Source: AC-32 sp963763475 (GTDB lineage Bacteria; Actinomycetota; Thermoleophilia; Gaiellales; Gaiellaceae). Taken from it: a stretch of 64,000 bases of DNA. Shown piece by piece: positions 17,416 through 26,800 of the stretch; the stretch's first letter is position 1; each line of letters opens with the position of its first letter. Below the pieces are notes generated by a model. It had not been told where the DNA came from and searched no databases. It worked only from the letters and a program-made list of their open reading frames with translations. Where the stretch lies: positions 434,001-498,000 of the forward strand of contig CAVXOR010000002.1 of NCBI GenBank assembly GCA_963763475.1, written 5' to 3'. The position numbers were made by a program, and so were the translations under genes.

Positions 17416-18742
17416 CGTCGAAGCGCGCGGTCGCGACCGCGGGCGAGCGCAGCCCGGTCGGGTAGCGCTCGTCGTAGTACGCGTTCTGATTGATGAGCAC
17501 TGGCTCGCGGGTCAGTCCCGGCAGCTCGGCGAGCAGCTGGGGCACGGAGACGGTGAAGCGCAGGTTCACCAGCGGGTCGGCGATCTTGCCTCCGCGGATG
17601 CGGAAGGTCCCGTCCCGGGTCATCCCGGTGACGATCCCTTCACGTGGGTCGACGATGCTCAGGTAGTGGAGGCGCGTGACGTAGATGCCGTCGCCGACCG
17701 TCTCCGCGAGCTGCTCGGGCGAGTCGGCCTCGCCGCCGGCCACCGAGAGCGCGAACGCGAGCGGGCCCCAGTGGCGGACCGAGCTCGGCGGGGCGTGGCC
17801 GGTGGTCTGCTGCCCGCCGCCGGCTCGCTCGGCGCTGGCCCGGTCCCAGACGACACCGGTGAGGGCGCCGTCCTGGACGAGCTCGACGCGTTGCTTCGGC
17901 GTGCCCTCGAAGTCGAAGGCCTTCGGCAGGCCGAGCGGGTCGAGGGCGTCGTCGGCGAGCGAGAAGCGCTCGTCGAAGACCTTCGTGCCGAGCTTCTCGT
18001 AGGCGTAGCTGCGCTCCTCGATCAGCCCGAGCGCGCCGAAGGCGTCATAGGAGAAGTAGGCCAGCAGCTCCGCGAACGCAGGCGCCTCGAGCACGGCGGG
18101 GTACGGGCCGGGCTCGAGCTCGACGGCGCCGCGAGTCAGGGCCGCCTTCTCGTTCGCCTCGACGGCCGCCGCCGCGGGGTCGACGTCGCCGAGCCGCCAG
18201 CCGGTGCGCTCCGCGTAGCCGGAGGCACCGTCGACCGCGGCCAGCGCCAGCGCCGCGACGTCGGTCAGCTCCTGCTCGACCGCGATGCCCGAGGACGAGG
18301 CGATCGCGATTCCGGTGACCCCGCTCGTGACGAAGCCGTAGAGGTCGAGCTCGGAGGCGTCGATCGCCGCCTCCGCGAGGCGGGCCTGGTCGTCTGCTCC
18401 GAGCGCCGCTGCCTCTTCGTCGTAGCCCTCGACCCCGGGCGGGTCGGCCGGGGATGCGAGCCCGGGGAAGTCAGGGTCGGCCGGCGCGTTCTCGGCCGCC
18501 TCGGCCGCGCGCGCGGCCAGCGCCCGCAGGCCCTCGTCGTCGGTTCGGTTCCCGACCGCGATCCCCAGGCGGCCGTCGCGGACGACTTGCAGCTCGACCG
18601 TCTCGTTCTCGATCAGCGTCGGCTGGTGCACCTCCGAGCCGGCGAAGCGCGCCATCCCGGAGCGCTCGCTCTGCACGAGCGCGAGCGTCTCGTCACCCTC
18701 GGCGCATCGCAGCGCCTTCTCCGCCAGGTCGAGCGCGCTCAC
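17384..18742 (-). CDS. TldE/PmbA-like metalloprotease subunit
   Basis: The 452-residue protein belongs to the TldD/PmbA (U62) family but lacks the HExxxH zinc motif, as expected for the TldE half of the heterodimer. Family features are ENETVELQVVRDGRLGIAVGNR in the N-terminal domain, and FDFEGTPKQRVELVQDGALTG, TGMTRDGTFRIRGGKIADPLVNLRF in the C-terminal domain. TldD/E cleave small peptides (e.g. microcin precursors, CcdA). The GTG start at 18742 overlaps the tldD TGA as GTGA, so the two subunits are translated in coupled fashion. Confidence 0.9.
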   Translation of the reverse strand: MSALDLAEKALRCAEGDETLALVQSERSGMARFAGSEVHQPTLIENETVELQVVRDGRLGIAVGNRTDDEGLRALAARAAEAAENAPADPDFPGLASPADPPGVEGYDEEAAALGADDQARLAEAAIDASELDLYGFVTSGVTGIAIASSSGIAVEQELTDVAALALAAVDGASGYAERTGWRLGDVDPAAAAVEANEKAALTRGAVELEPGPYPAVLEAPAFAELLAYFSYDAFGALGLIEERSYAYEKLGTKVFDERFSLADDALDPLGLPKAFDFEGTPKQRVELVQDGALTGVVWDRASAERAGGGQQTTGHAPPSSVRHWGPLAFALSVAGGEADSPEQLAETVGDGIYVTRLHYLSIVDPREGIVTGMTRDGTFRIRGGKIADPLVNLRFTVSVPQLLAELPGLTREPVLINQNAYYDERYPTGLRSPAVATARFDVTGTGSSPGV

Positions 18743-20172
18743 GCCTTGAAGCCGACCTGGACGTTGCGGAAGCGGGCGGGAGAGGCGCCGTGCGAGACGT
18801 GCGCGTGCTGGCCGGGCTGGCCCTTGCCGCAGTTGGTCAGCCCGTGCAGCCGCCACTCCTCGGGGCCGGCGACGCCGTCGAGCGAGCCCCAGAAGACCGG
18901 CGTCTGCCCCGTGTAGGTCGCGTCGCGCAGCATCCGGCCGAGCTTGCCGCCCTTGATCTCCCAGGCGATCTGCGTCCCGAACTGGAAGTTGAGCCGCTTG
19001 TCGTCGATCGACCAGCTCTTGTTCGTCTGCAGGAAGACCCCGTCGTCCACGCCGGCGATCAGGTCGTCCAACGAGCCCTCGCCCGGCTCCAGGTGAAGGT
19101 TCGTCATCCGCACGAGCGGCATGCGGCTCCAGCTGTCCGCGCGCATCGAGCCGCCCGAGCCGCTGCCGATCCGCGCCGCCGTCTCCCGGGAGGTGAGGAA
19201 GCCGCTGAGGATCCCTTCGCGCACGATCGGCTCGCGTCCGGCCGGCACGCCCTCGTCGTCGAAGCCGAACGCCCCGAGCCCGCCGGGCGTGGTCGAGTCG
19301 GCGGTGATGTTCATGTGCTCGGAGCCGTAGCGCAGCGAGCCCAGGTCGCCGGGCTTGACGAAGCTCGTGCCGGCGTAGGCGGCCTCGGTGCCGTAGACGC
19401 GGTCGAGCTCGGTGGGGTGGCCAACCGACTCGTGCACCTGCAAAGCCATTTGCTCGTCGTCGATCACGACCGCCGTGGTCCCGGACGGGCATGGGTCGGC
19501 GCGCAGCAGCGCGGCCGCCTGCTCGCCCACGCGCGGCGCCTCGCGCGCGAGGTCGAGCGCCTCGACGAACTCCCAGCCCGCCTGCGAGCTCGAGCCGCCG
19601 TGCGCGCTCGGATAGCTGCGGATCTGCGTGATCCCGTCGCGCGCGGCCAGCGCGTCGATGCCGCCACCGCACTCGACCAGCTCCTGCTCGGTGGAGGCGC
19701 CCTCAGAGGAGACGAACACCTTGTGCTCGCGCTGGGCGCGGACCGAGGCCGACGTCACCTTCACGTCCTCGTGCGCGAGCGCCTGCTCGGCGCGCAGGCA
19801 GAGGTCGACCTTCTCGGCGACCGGCACCGCGAACGGGTCACGCTCGACCGGCGTGCGGAACTCGCCGCGGGCCGGCTCGAGCGGAGCGAGCTCGCGGCTG
19901 TGCCCGCCGGGCGCGGCTCTCGCGAACGCGACCGCCTTGCCGGCCGCCGCCTCCGCGCCGCCCTCGTCGAGCCGCCGGTCGCAGGCGAAGCCCCAGGCGC
20001 CGCCGACCAGCACGCGCACGCCGATCCCCTCCGTCTCGTGGTCGTCGAGCCGCTCGACGCGCCCGTTTCGGGTTCCGACCACCTGTGAACGCCGCACGAC
20101 GACGCGCGCGTCCGCGTACGAGGCCCCGGCGCCGAGTGCGGCGGCCACGGCGTGCTCGCAAAGCTCCCGCAC
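18739..20172 (-). CDS. tldD: TldD-like zinc metalloprotease subunit
   Basis: The catalytic half of the TldD/TldE peptidase, with HESVGH at about residues 247-252 (HExxxH) and the conserved Cys in LTNCGKGQPGQ close to the C-terminus. Other family blocks are DDHETEGIGVRVLVGGAWGFA and GGLGAFGFDDEGVPA. The GTG at 20172 gives the usual TldD N-terminus (VRELCEHAVAAALGAGASYADARV). The frame remains open further upstream, but that would run antisense through tRNA-Leu, so it was rejected. Together with the downstream tldE-like gene it forms a two-gene operon. Confidence 0.92.
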   Translation of the reverse strand: MRELCEHAVAAALGAGASYADARVVVRRSQVVGTRNGRVERLDDHETEGIGVRVLVGGAWGFACDRRLDEGGAEAAAGKAVAFARAAPGGHSRELAPLEPARGEFRTPVERDPFAVPVAEKVDLCLRAEQALAHEDVKVTSASVRAQREHKVFVSSEGASTEQELVECGGGIDALAARDGITQIRSYPSAHGGSSSQAGWEFVEALDLAREAPRVGEQAAALLRADPCPSGTTAVVIDDEQMALQVHESVGHPTELDRVYGTEAAYAGTSFVKPGDLGSLRYGSEHMNITADSTTPGGLGAFGFDDEGVPAGREPIVREGILSGFLTSRETAARIGSGSGGSMRADSWSRMPLVRMTNLHLEPGEGSLDDLIAGVDDGVFLQTNKSWSIDDKRLNFQFGTQIAWEIKGGKLGRMLRDATYTGQTPVFWGSLDGVAGPEEWRLHGLTNCGKGQPGQHAHVSHGASPARFRNVQVGFKA

Positions 20173-20232
20173 CGGCGCGTACCTTAGTGCGCAACGAAGC
20201 GCGAGGGAAGGCGTGGCTACAATGCCCCCCGC

Positions 20233-20318
<86 letters not shown>

Positions 20319-20326
20319 TGCTCACG

Positions 20327-20351
20327 GCGGCCGCGAGAGCGGCCGCTTTTT
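20327..20351 (+). terminator. Intrinsic terminator of tRNA-Leu
   Basis: GCGGCCGC, GAGA tetraloop, GCGGCCGC, then five T residues begin 9 bases after the tRNA. This is the best canonical Rho-independent terminator in the window. Confidence 0.93.
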
Positions 20352-20356
20352 CACGC

Positions 20357-20396
20357 TTGACATATACCGCGCTCAGATATATCTTCACGCTATATG
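20357..20396 (+). promoter_or_regulatory. PadR promoter/operator with leaderless start
   Basis: TTGACA (20357-20362) is followed after 17 bases by TATCTT (20380-20385), which would place the transcription start at or next to the ATG at 20394. No Shine-Dalgarno is present. The region holds symmetric sequence: CATATA (20361-20366), palindrome GATATATC (20376-20383) and TATATG (20391-20396). This is a plausible autoregulatory PadR operator. Confidence 0.6.
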
Positions 20397-20927
20397 AAGC
20401 AGACGGCGGTGACCCCGGTGATCCTCGGCCTCCTGTCGCTCGGCGCGCGCTCGGGCTACGACATCAAGAACGTCGTCGACCGCTCGACGCGCTTCTTCTG
20501 GGCCGCGAGCTACAGTCAGATCTACCCAGAGCTGAAGCGCCTCGAGGGCGAAGGCCTGATCAAGGGCGAGAACGCCTCGAACGGCGCTCGGGACCGCCGC
20601 GTCTACGAGCTCACCGCCACCGGCCGCCAAGCCCTTGAGGAGTGGTTGCTCGGCCGTACGCTCACGATGGAACTGCGGGACGAGTCGCTCTTGCGCCTGT
20701 TCTTCGCCGACAACCTCGAGCGTGAGCAAGCGCTCGGCCTGCTCGAGGCCAGGCGGCGGGGTCACGAGCAGTTTCTGGCGATCCTGCGCTCGATCGACGA
20801 GCGGCCCGGCGACGACCCGGAGTTCGTCAACCTCGTCCTGCGCTGGGGAATCGCCTTCAACGAATGGGGAGCACAGTGGTGCCAGGAACAGCTGGAGCGC
20901 TTGCAGAGCGAGAAGACGCCGGCCTGA
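20394..20927 (+). CDS. PadR family transcriptional regulator
   Basis: The 177-residue protein has the PadR winged helix at the N-terminus (VILGLLSLGARSGYDIKNVVDRSTRFFWAASYSQIYPELKRLEGEGLI..., residues 8-54). The wing and YELTATGRQALEEWL follow, then a C-terminal Vir-like helical dimerisation domain (about 90-175) containing LLRLFFADNLEREQAL. PadR proteins typically repress a neighbouring transporter or membrane protein gene in response to a small ligand. The gene downstream encodes a membrane protein and is joined by a CTGA overlap, so it is the probable target. Confidence 0.93.
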   Translation: MKQTAVTPVILGLLSLGARSGYDIKNVVDRSTRFFWAASYSQIYPELKRLEGEGLIKGENASNGARDRRVYELTATGRQALEEWLLGRTLTMELRDESLLRLFFADNLEREQALGLLEARRRGHEQFLAILRSIDERPGDDPEFVNLVLRWGIAFNEWGAQWCQEQLERLQSEKTPA

Positions 20928-20953
20928 AGGAGCCGACCTTCGCGGGCGTCCTG

Positions 20954-21532
20954 ATGACGGGGCTCCCGGGGTTCCTGCGGGAAGGGTTCCTGCCGCTCGG
21001 CGCGTTCTACGCGGGCCTCAAGCTCGACGGGCTCGCGGCCGGGATCGTCGCCGCCACGCTCGCTTCGTTCCTGATCTACCTCTACGAGCGCCGGGCCGGG
21101 CGAAACGCCTTGCTGGTCAGGATCTCGCTCGGCTTCGTGATCGTGCAGGGGATCGTCGGCCTCGCCGCCAACAGCGTGACCGTCTATCTCGCCCAGCCGG
21201 TGCTGCTGGCGGCGGCGTGGGGGCTCGCGTTCTGGGTCTCGATCCCGCTCGGCCGGCCGCTGGCGGGCATGCTCGCCGACGCGTGGTACCCGTTTCCTCG
21301 CTGGCTCAAGGAGAGCTCGGACTTCAAGCGCGTCTACGCCGTGGAGTCCGTCGTTTGGGGCGCGTACTTCCTCGCCCGCAGCGCCTTGCGCCTCGTCCTG
21401 CTCTTGGAGGGGAGCATCGAGAGCTTCTTCGTGGTCGTCTTCCTCACCGGAACGCCGGTCATGCTCGTGCTGCTCGCCTGGTCGATCCGCTACGCGATTC
21501 GCGGCCTGGCGGACGCCGAGCCGCCTGCTTGA
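20954..21532 (+). CDS. VC0807-like six-TM membrane protein
   Basis: The ~200-residue product contains about five to six hydrophobic helices (FLPLGAFYAGLKLDGLAAGIVAATLASFLIYLYERR, ISLGFVIVQGIVGLAANS, PVLLAAAWGLAFWVSIPLGRPLAG, VYAVESVVWGAYFLARSALR, VVVFLTGTPVMLVLLAWSI). This arrangement with a central PLGRPL(A/V) motif resembles VC0807-type membrane proteins of unknown function. The first canonical start with sense is ATG 20954. However, KEPTFAGVL upstream reads like the true N-terminus and would begin at CTG 20924, which overlaps the PadR stop. No ribosome-binding site fits ATG 20954. Confidence 0.7.
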   Translation: MTGLPGFLREGFLPLGAFYAGLKLDGLAAGIVAATLASFLIYLYERRAGRNALLVRISLGFVIVQGIVGLAANSVTVYLAQPVLLAAAWGLAFWVSIPLGRPLAGMLADAWYPFPRWLKESSDFKRVYAVESVVWGAYFLARSALRLVLLLEGSIESFFVVVFLTGTPVMLVLLAWSIRYAIRGLADAEPPA

Positions 21533-21563
21533 CGCCGTCCGGGAGGATGGCTACGCTGGATGG

Positions 21564-21577
21564 CGAACATACGTTCG
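21564..21577. promoter_or_regulatory. LexA-binding SOS box
   Basis: CGAACATACGTTCG is a perfect-core actinobacterial/Bacillus-type SOS box (GAAC-N4-GTTC), 30 bases upstream of the lexA ATG. It shows that LexA represses its own gene. Confidence 0.92.
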
Positions 21578-21606
21578 TTCCCGCCAACGACCTTGAGGTG
21601 TCCTCA

Positions 21607-22230
21607 ATGCTGACCGGCAGACAGCAGGAGATCTGGAAGTACCTGACCGACTACGTCGACGCGCACGGCTACCCGCCGACGGTGCGCGAGATCGGCGAGG
21701 CGGTCGGGCTTGCGTCGCCCTCGACCGTGCACGCGCACCTGGCGAACCTCGAGCGGGCGGGGCTGATCAAGCGCGATCCCACCAAGCCGCGCGCGCTCGA
21801 GCTGCGCCGCGACCCCAAGCCGACGGCCGCGCAGACCGAGGACGTGCACCGGTTGCCGCTGCTCGGCGAGATCGCCGCCGGCGGGCCGCTGCTCGCCGAT
21901 CAGAACGTCGAGGAGTACCTCGCCGTGCCGGAGCCGCTCGCGAACGGCGGCGAGGAGTTCATCCTTCGCGTGAAGGGCGACTCGATGATCAACGCAGGCA
22001 TCCTCGAGGGCGACCTGGTCGTCGTGCGCCGCGCACAGACCGCCAAGGACGGCGAGATCGTGGTCGCCCTGGCCGGCGAGGACGAGACCGCCGACGAGGC
22101 GACCGTCAAGCGCTTCTTCCGCGAGAACGGCCGCATCCGCCTCCAGCCCGAGAACGACGAGCTCGAGCCGATCTACGCCGACCACGTGCAGGTGCTCGGC
22201 GTCGTCACGGGGGTGTTCCGCACGCTGTGA
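21607..22230 (+). CDS. lexA: LexA SOS repressor / autoprotease
   Basis: The 207-residue protein has the N-terminal winged helix (RQQEIWKYLTDYVDAHGYPPTVREIGEAVGLASPSTVHAHL), the Ala91-Gly92 cleavage site in GEIAAGGP, the catalytic Ser126 in VKGDSM and Lys168 in DEATVKRF. It represses DNA-repair genes and self-cleaves on RecA filaments. The ATG at 21607 follows a GAGGTG ribosome site; the frame is open far upstream through the membrane protein gene, but that is not LexA sequence. The last codons overlap the next small gene (GTGA). Confidence 0.97.
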   Translation: MLTGRQQEIWKYLTDYVDAHGYPPTVREIGEAVGLASPSTVHAHLANLERAGLIKRDPTKPRALELRRDPKPTAAQTEDVHRLPLLGEIAAGGPLLADQNVEEYLAVPEPLANGGEEFILRVKGDSMINAGILEGDLVVVRRAQTAKDGEIVVALAGEDETADEATVKRFFRENGRIRLQPENDELEPIYADHVQVLGVVTGVFRTL

Positions 22231-22408
22231 GCACGGTCGCGCCGCTCAACCGGACGCTCGAGCAGGAGCTCAATGCGCTCCTGCGCGGCGTCAACCTCGA
22301 GTGTCTCGTCTGCGGGGAGTTCGTCCTGCACTGCGCGGACGGGATCGTCTGCCCGGAGTGCCGGGCGGACTACGGTGAGGCGGCGCAACCGCGGCTACAA
22401 TTGGACGT

Positions 22409-22421
<13 letters not shown>
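22227..22421 (+). CDS. Small zinc-ribbon protein
   Basis: A 64-residue ORF starts with GTG overlapping the lexA TGA by 4 bases. Two CxxC knuckles (ECLVCGEF and CPECRADYG), 14 residues apart, make a compact zinc ribbon, preceded by a helix (TLEQELNALLRG). The pattern and the coupled start support a real gene, although the family is unknown. Its last 13 bases overlap the 5' end of RNase P RNA. Confidence 0.65.
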
Positions 22422-22724
<303 letters not shown>

Positions 22725-22728
22725 TACC

Positions 22729-22756
22729 GGAAAGCCCCGCTGACGCGGGGCTTTCC
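22729..22756 (+). terminator. Terminator of rnpB
   Basis: GGAAAGCCCCGC and GCGGGGCTTTCC form a perfect 12-bp stem with a TGAC loop, 4 bases after the RNase P P1 arm. Confidence 0.85.
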
Positions 22757-22826
22757 CATTCTCTAGCCTTGCGCGGGTGCCAGCGCCGCCGCCGAAATCT
22801 CTCACCCCACACGGTTCGCGGCAGCC

Positions 22827-23747
22827 TTGCGCGTGAGCGGAGGGCCGATCCTCGTCACGGGCGCGCACCGCTCGGGCACGACCTGGGTGGGGAAGATGCT
22901 CGCCCTCGCGCCCGGCGTGGCCTACGTCCACGAGCCGTTCAGCCCGCGCACCGCCCCGGGCCTCAGCCCGGCACGCTTCGACCGCTATTTCACGGTCGTC
23001 ACGAGCCAGAATGAAGCGCGTTACCGGCCCGGGCTCGAGCGGACGATCCGCTTCCGCTACGGCATCGGCGCCCAGCTGCGGTCGCTGCGCCGACCGCGCG
23101 ACCTTGCTCGCACCGGCCGCGACTTCAGCCGCGTCGTGCGCGCACGGCTCTCGAGCGCACGCCCACTCGTCAAGGACCCGATCGCACTGCTCTCGGCCGA
23201 GTGGCTGGCCGAGACCTTCGCGATGGACGTCGTCGTCCTGATCCGACATCCGGCTGCGTTTGCCGCGAGCCTCAAGCGGCTCGGGTGGAAGCACAGCTTC
23301 GCGACCTTCGTCCAGGAAGGCGGCGTGCCCGAGGTGCTCCGGCCCTACGAGGCCGAGATCCGCGAGCAAGCAGAGCATCCGGGCGAGATCCTGGCACAGG
23401 CGGCGCTGCTCTGGCGTGTGCTCTACCACGCTGTCGACGGCTATCGCGAGCGCCACCCAGGCTGGTCGTTCCTGCGGCATGAGGATGTCTCGGCGGAGCC
23501 GGTCGCGACCTTCGAGCGGTTGTACGAGCAGCTCGGGCTGGACTTCACACGCTCGGCACGCGAGGCGATCGCGCGGGCCAGCGGGCCCGACAACCCGGCC
23601 GAGCTGACGACGCCGCACGCGGTCCAGCTTGCCAGCGCGGCCAGCCTCGGCCGCTGGCGCGACGACCTGAGCGCCGAAGAGGTCGAGACGCTGCGCGAGC
23701 GGACGCGGGACGTCTGGCCGCGGTTCTACTCCGACCAGGACTGGTAG
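22827..23747 (+). CDS. PAPS-dependent sulfotransferase family protein
   Basis: The 306-residue protein has the 5'-phosphosulfate-binding loop at its N-terminus (LVTGAHRSGTTWVGKML, residues 9-25) and the 3'-phosphate-binding block VVVLIRHPAAFAASLKRL around residue 135. The late motif LRHEDVSAEPVATFERLYEQLGL is typical of the family. Such cytosolic enzymes transfer sulfate from PAPS to lipid, carbohydrate or small-molecule acceptors; the acceptor is unknown. The start is TTG 22827 or GTG 22833. The downstream hairpin separates it from the convergent subtilase. Confidence 0.9.
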   Translation: MRVSGGPILVTGAHRSGTTWVGKMLALAPGVAYVHEPFSPRTAPGLSPARFDRYFTVVTSQNEARYRPGLERTIRFRYGIGAQLRSLRRPRDLARTGRDFSRVVRARLSSARPLVKDPIALLSAEWLAETFAMDVVVLIRHPAAFAASLKRLGWKHSFATFVQEGGVPEVLRPYEAEIREQAEHPGEILAQAALLWRVLYHAVDGYRERHPGWSFLRHEDVSAEPVATFERLYEQLGLDFTRSAREAIARASGPDNPAELTTPHAVQLASAASLGRWRDDLSAEEVETLRERTRDVWPRFYSDQDW

Positions 23748-23756
23748 CGAAAATGC

Positions 23757-23784
23757 AGAAGGGCCGCCCGGAGGCGGCCCTTCT
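23757..23784. terminator. Bidirectional terminator between sulfotransferase and subtilase genes
   Basis: AGAAGGGCCGCC, CGGA loop, GGCGGCCCTTCT: a perfect 12-bp stem 10 bases after the sulfotransferase stop and 20 bases from the convergent subtilase stop. It can serve both directions. Confidence 0.85.
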
Positions 23785-23803
23785 GGTCGGGCTTCGGATT
23801 TGC

Positions 23804-26800
23804 CTACGGAGTGACCGTAAGCGTCGTCACCACCTGGGTGATGCCCGGGGTCCGGTTCGACGTCATCGACGCGACCGAGTTCCAGGTGCCCACCTCGTCG
23901 GAGGTGATGTCGTACGGGATCGACACGGAGCCGCCCGCGGCGGGAGGCGTCGTGTGGACCTGGTACTGGGAGCCGTTGGCCGGAGCGGAGGCGATGTTCG
24001 CGCCGCTCGAGCCGGTGCGGTTCTCTGCGCCCCAGTTGACGCCCGAGTCCGAGTCGCCGATGCCGGCGTTACCGGCGTCCGCGCCCGTTCCGTAGGCCCA
24101 GGAGACATCCTCGCTCCCGGCACCGGCTCCGCCAGTGCCGCCCGCGACCCGCAACCAGACCTGGAACGAGTGGGTCGTGGCGTTGCTGAAGTTCTTGATC
24201 CGCTGCCAGTCGACGACGATCCAGGTATCCGAGCCGTCGGTGAGGGTTCCGATGTGGACACCGGAGCCCGCAGGCGAGCCTGGCGGGTTGAGATCGCTCC
24301 ATAGAGGAGCCAGCACGTTGTTCGGTCGCGCAACGTTCGGGAAGTGCTGCGGCGTGAACACGAGGTCACCGCTCGTCCCGCCCCCGACGACGAGGTAGCC
24401 GTTCGACACGACGCCGAGCCGCGTGTACGGCTCACCGCCGTAGAAGAAGGTCGGCACGTCGAAGTTCGTGATCGTGTCGTCGCCGACGCCTGGGATCGTC
24501 GGGATGCCGAAGAGCGACAGGGGCAGGTAGCCACCGGCCGGGGTCGCGCCCGGGGTGACGCCCGTGACCTGCGGGGGAATCGCCGGCGTGAGATTGCCGC
24601 TCCACTGAACGCCATCGTTGCGGCCCACCACGGTGCCCGGTGCGCCGACGTTCTCGTACTGGAGCTTCCTGCCCTGCACCGAATCCGCGATGGTCAGCGC
24701 TGCGGTTGCCGACTGGGGCGAGAAGTTCGCCACGGTGGCGGTGCAGTGCGAGGCGCCGGTGAACGCCGCGAAGGACAGAGGCGAGCAGCTGTTCGACAGC
24801 GTGACCGCGCCCTGCTGCTTCACGAACGCAACCGGGATCGTGACCTTGTTCGCGCCGGAGCCATTGTTCGGAACGAGGTCGATCCGGCCCTGATACTGGC
24901 CGTTCGCCACGGTCGGCGCATCGATCGAGATCGGGAACGTAAGCGTCCCGTCCTTGTCGATTTGCAGGTTGTGGTTGTTGTTCCCGACGGTGATCGTGAC
25001 GCCGGCAGGCGCCGTGACCTGCACGTCGAGAACCTGCTTCTTGCCGGAGACGTTGATCGCCGTCCGGTGCGTCGAGATCGACCCGCTCATCGTGGTTGCG
25101 TCGATGCTCGGGATGTTCAGGTCGATGCGGTGCAGCGTGTCGCTGCCCGCGGCGACCATGTTCGCGTACGTCTCGTTGAAGACGAGCATCGGGTTGACCG
25201 CGCGGTCGGCGCGGATCGAGCCGGCACCCATGTCGAACACGCCGGCCGGCGTGACGCCGTCTTCCTTGACGACGCTCTGCAGCGACGAGGTCATCAGCGC
25301 CGACTTGATCATGGCGGGCGTCCATGTCGGATGCGCCGCCTTCACCAGTGCCGAGACGCCGGCTGCGTGCGGGCTGGACATCGAGGTGCCCGCGATCGCC
25401 TGGAAGAGGTTTCCAGGAGGCCCGTTGTCAGCGGTCGTCTGGTCCGGCTGCGGGGTGTGACCGGCGAGGACCTGGACGCCGGGAGCGGTGATGTCCGGCT
25501 TGATCCAGTCGCCGAGCGGCCCGCGGGACGAGAACGAGGCCATCATGTCGGCCTGTCCCGGCTGCGCGGTGCCCTGCGCCCAGGTCGCCATCACGTTCGT
25601 GTGGCCGTTCACGAACGCAAGCAGGTCCGTATCGGGGCCGTCGACGTGAATCGCAGGCAGGTAGTGATTGTCCGTCTCCTGGTCCTGCTTGACGTGGTTG
25701 TAGAGGATCATCCCGGCCGCGCCGCCCTGGAGGACCCTGCGGCCCTTGTCGATGCGGCCGTTCCCTCCGCGCTGACACATGACGACCTTGCCGGTCGCCG
25801 CCCCCGCAGCGAGGTTCGACTGACAGAGCGCGTCCTCGTTGCCGCCACCGGCCTTCGGCAGCGTCTGTGCGAGCACCACCGGCGTGGGCGACGTGATGCC
25901 GTTGGTGATCGTGGCGCCCGAGACGTCGAACGTCGCGCCGCCGTCGGCGGTCAGGTGCAGCATGGACGCGAACTGGCGCGGGCCTGTCGAGGCGCCCACC
26001 GTCGTCGTCCACGGCCCACCGTGGTCGGAAGTCGAGGCACCCGGGCCGGAGTTGCCGGCCGAGGCGTTGACCGAGATCCCCGCATTGAAGGCATCCAGGA
26101 AGGCGAGCTCGACCGGATCCGAGTACGGCTGCGCGCCGCCCGAGATCGAGAAGTTGAGCACGTTGACGCCGTCGTGGATCGCCTGCTGCACCGCGTGGAC
26201 GGAGTCGGAGCTGAAGCACCCGTTCACGAGGCAGACGCGGAACGCGATCACGTGCGCGCCCGGAGCGAGACCGCTGACCGGGCCGCGGTCGACGCCGTAC
26301 AGGACCGCGTGGTCGACGCGATCACCTGCGGCCGTCGAAGTGGTGTGCGTGCCGTGACCCTCTGAGTCACGCGCTGAGCACACATGCGTCGTGTTGTTGC
26401 AGAACTCCTGACCGTCCGAGTTCTGGATCGACATGTACGTCTGCGTGAAGTTGTACGCGCCGATCAGCTTGTTGTTGCACGCGAACGTCGGGCCGAGGTG
26501 CGCCACGTCCGAGCCGTCACCGAAGTCGCAGTGGTAGAACGACAGCGCGTGCGGCGGAGCCGGCAGGCCCCGGTCGACGAAGTACGGGCTCTCCGGCCAG
26601 ACGCCGGTGTCGATCACGCCGACGACGACGTTCGAGCCAGCGTAGTCCTGCCCGCCGAGCGTCGGCCAGACGTTGGTCGCGCCCAGGAACGCGGTGTTGT
26701 CGTCCTGAGGCTGGTTGAGCGTGTCGCGCTGGACGGCGACCACGCCGCGAACGCCCAGCAGCTTGGCGATCCTGTTCGCAGGCACGCGTGCCGCGACACC

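Noticed and set aside
18743..19672. Upstream extension of the TldE-like gene
   Set aside because: The frame is open but lies opposite/over the tldD coding sequence; the GTG at 18742 gives a normal N-terminus and a GTGA overlap.
20635..21606. Upstream extension of the lexA frame
   Set aside because: The extension is an out-of-frame shadow of the PadR and membrane-protein genes; the ATG at 21607 follows the SOS box at proper spacing.
24344..26365. A 673-codon plus-strand open frame opposite the large subtilase
   Set aside because: It is Arg/Asp/His-rich without family motifs, and the minus strand has an intact subtilase catalytic triad.
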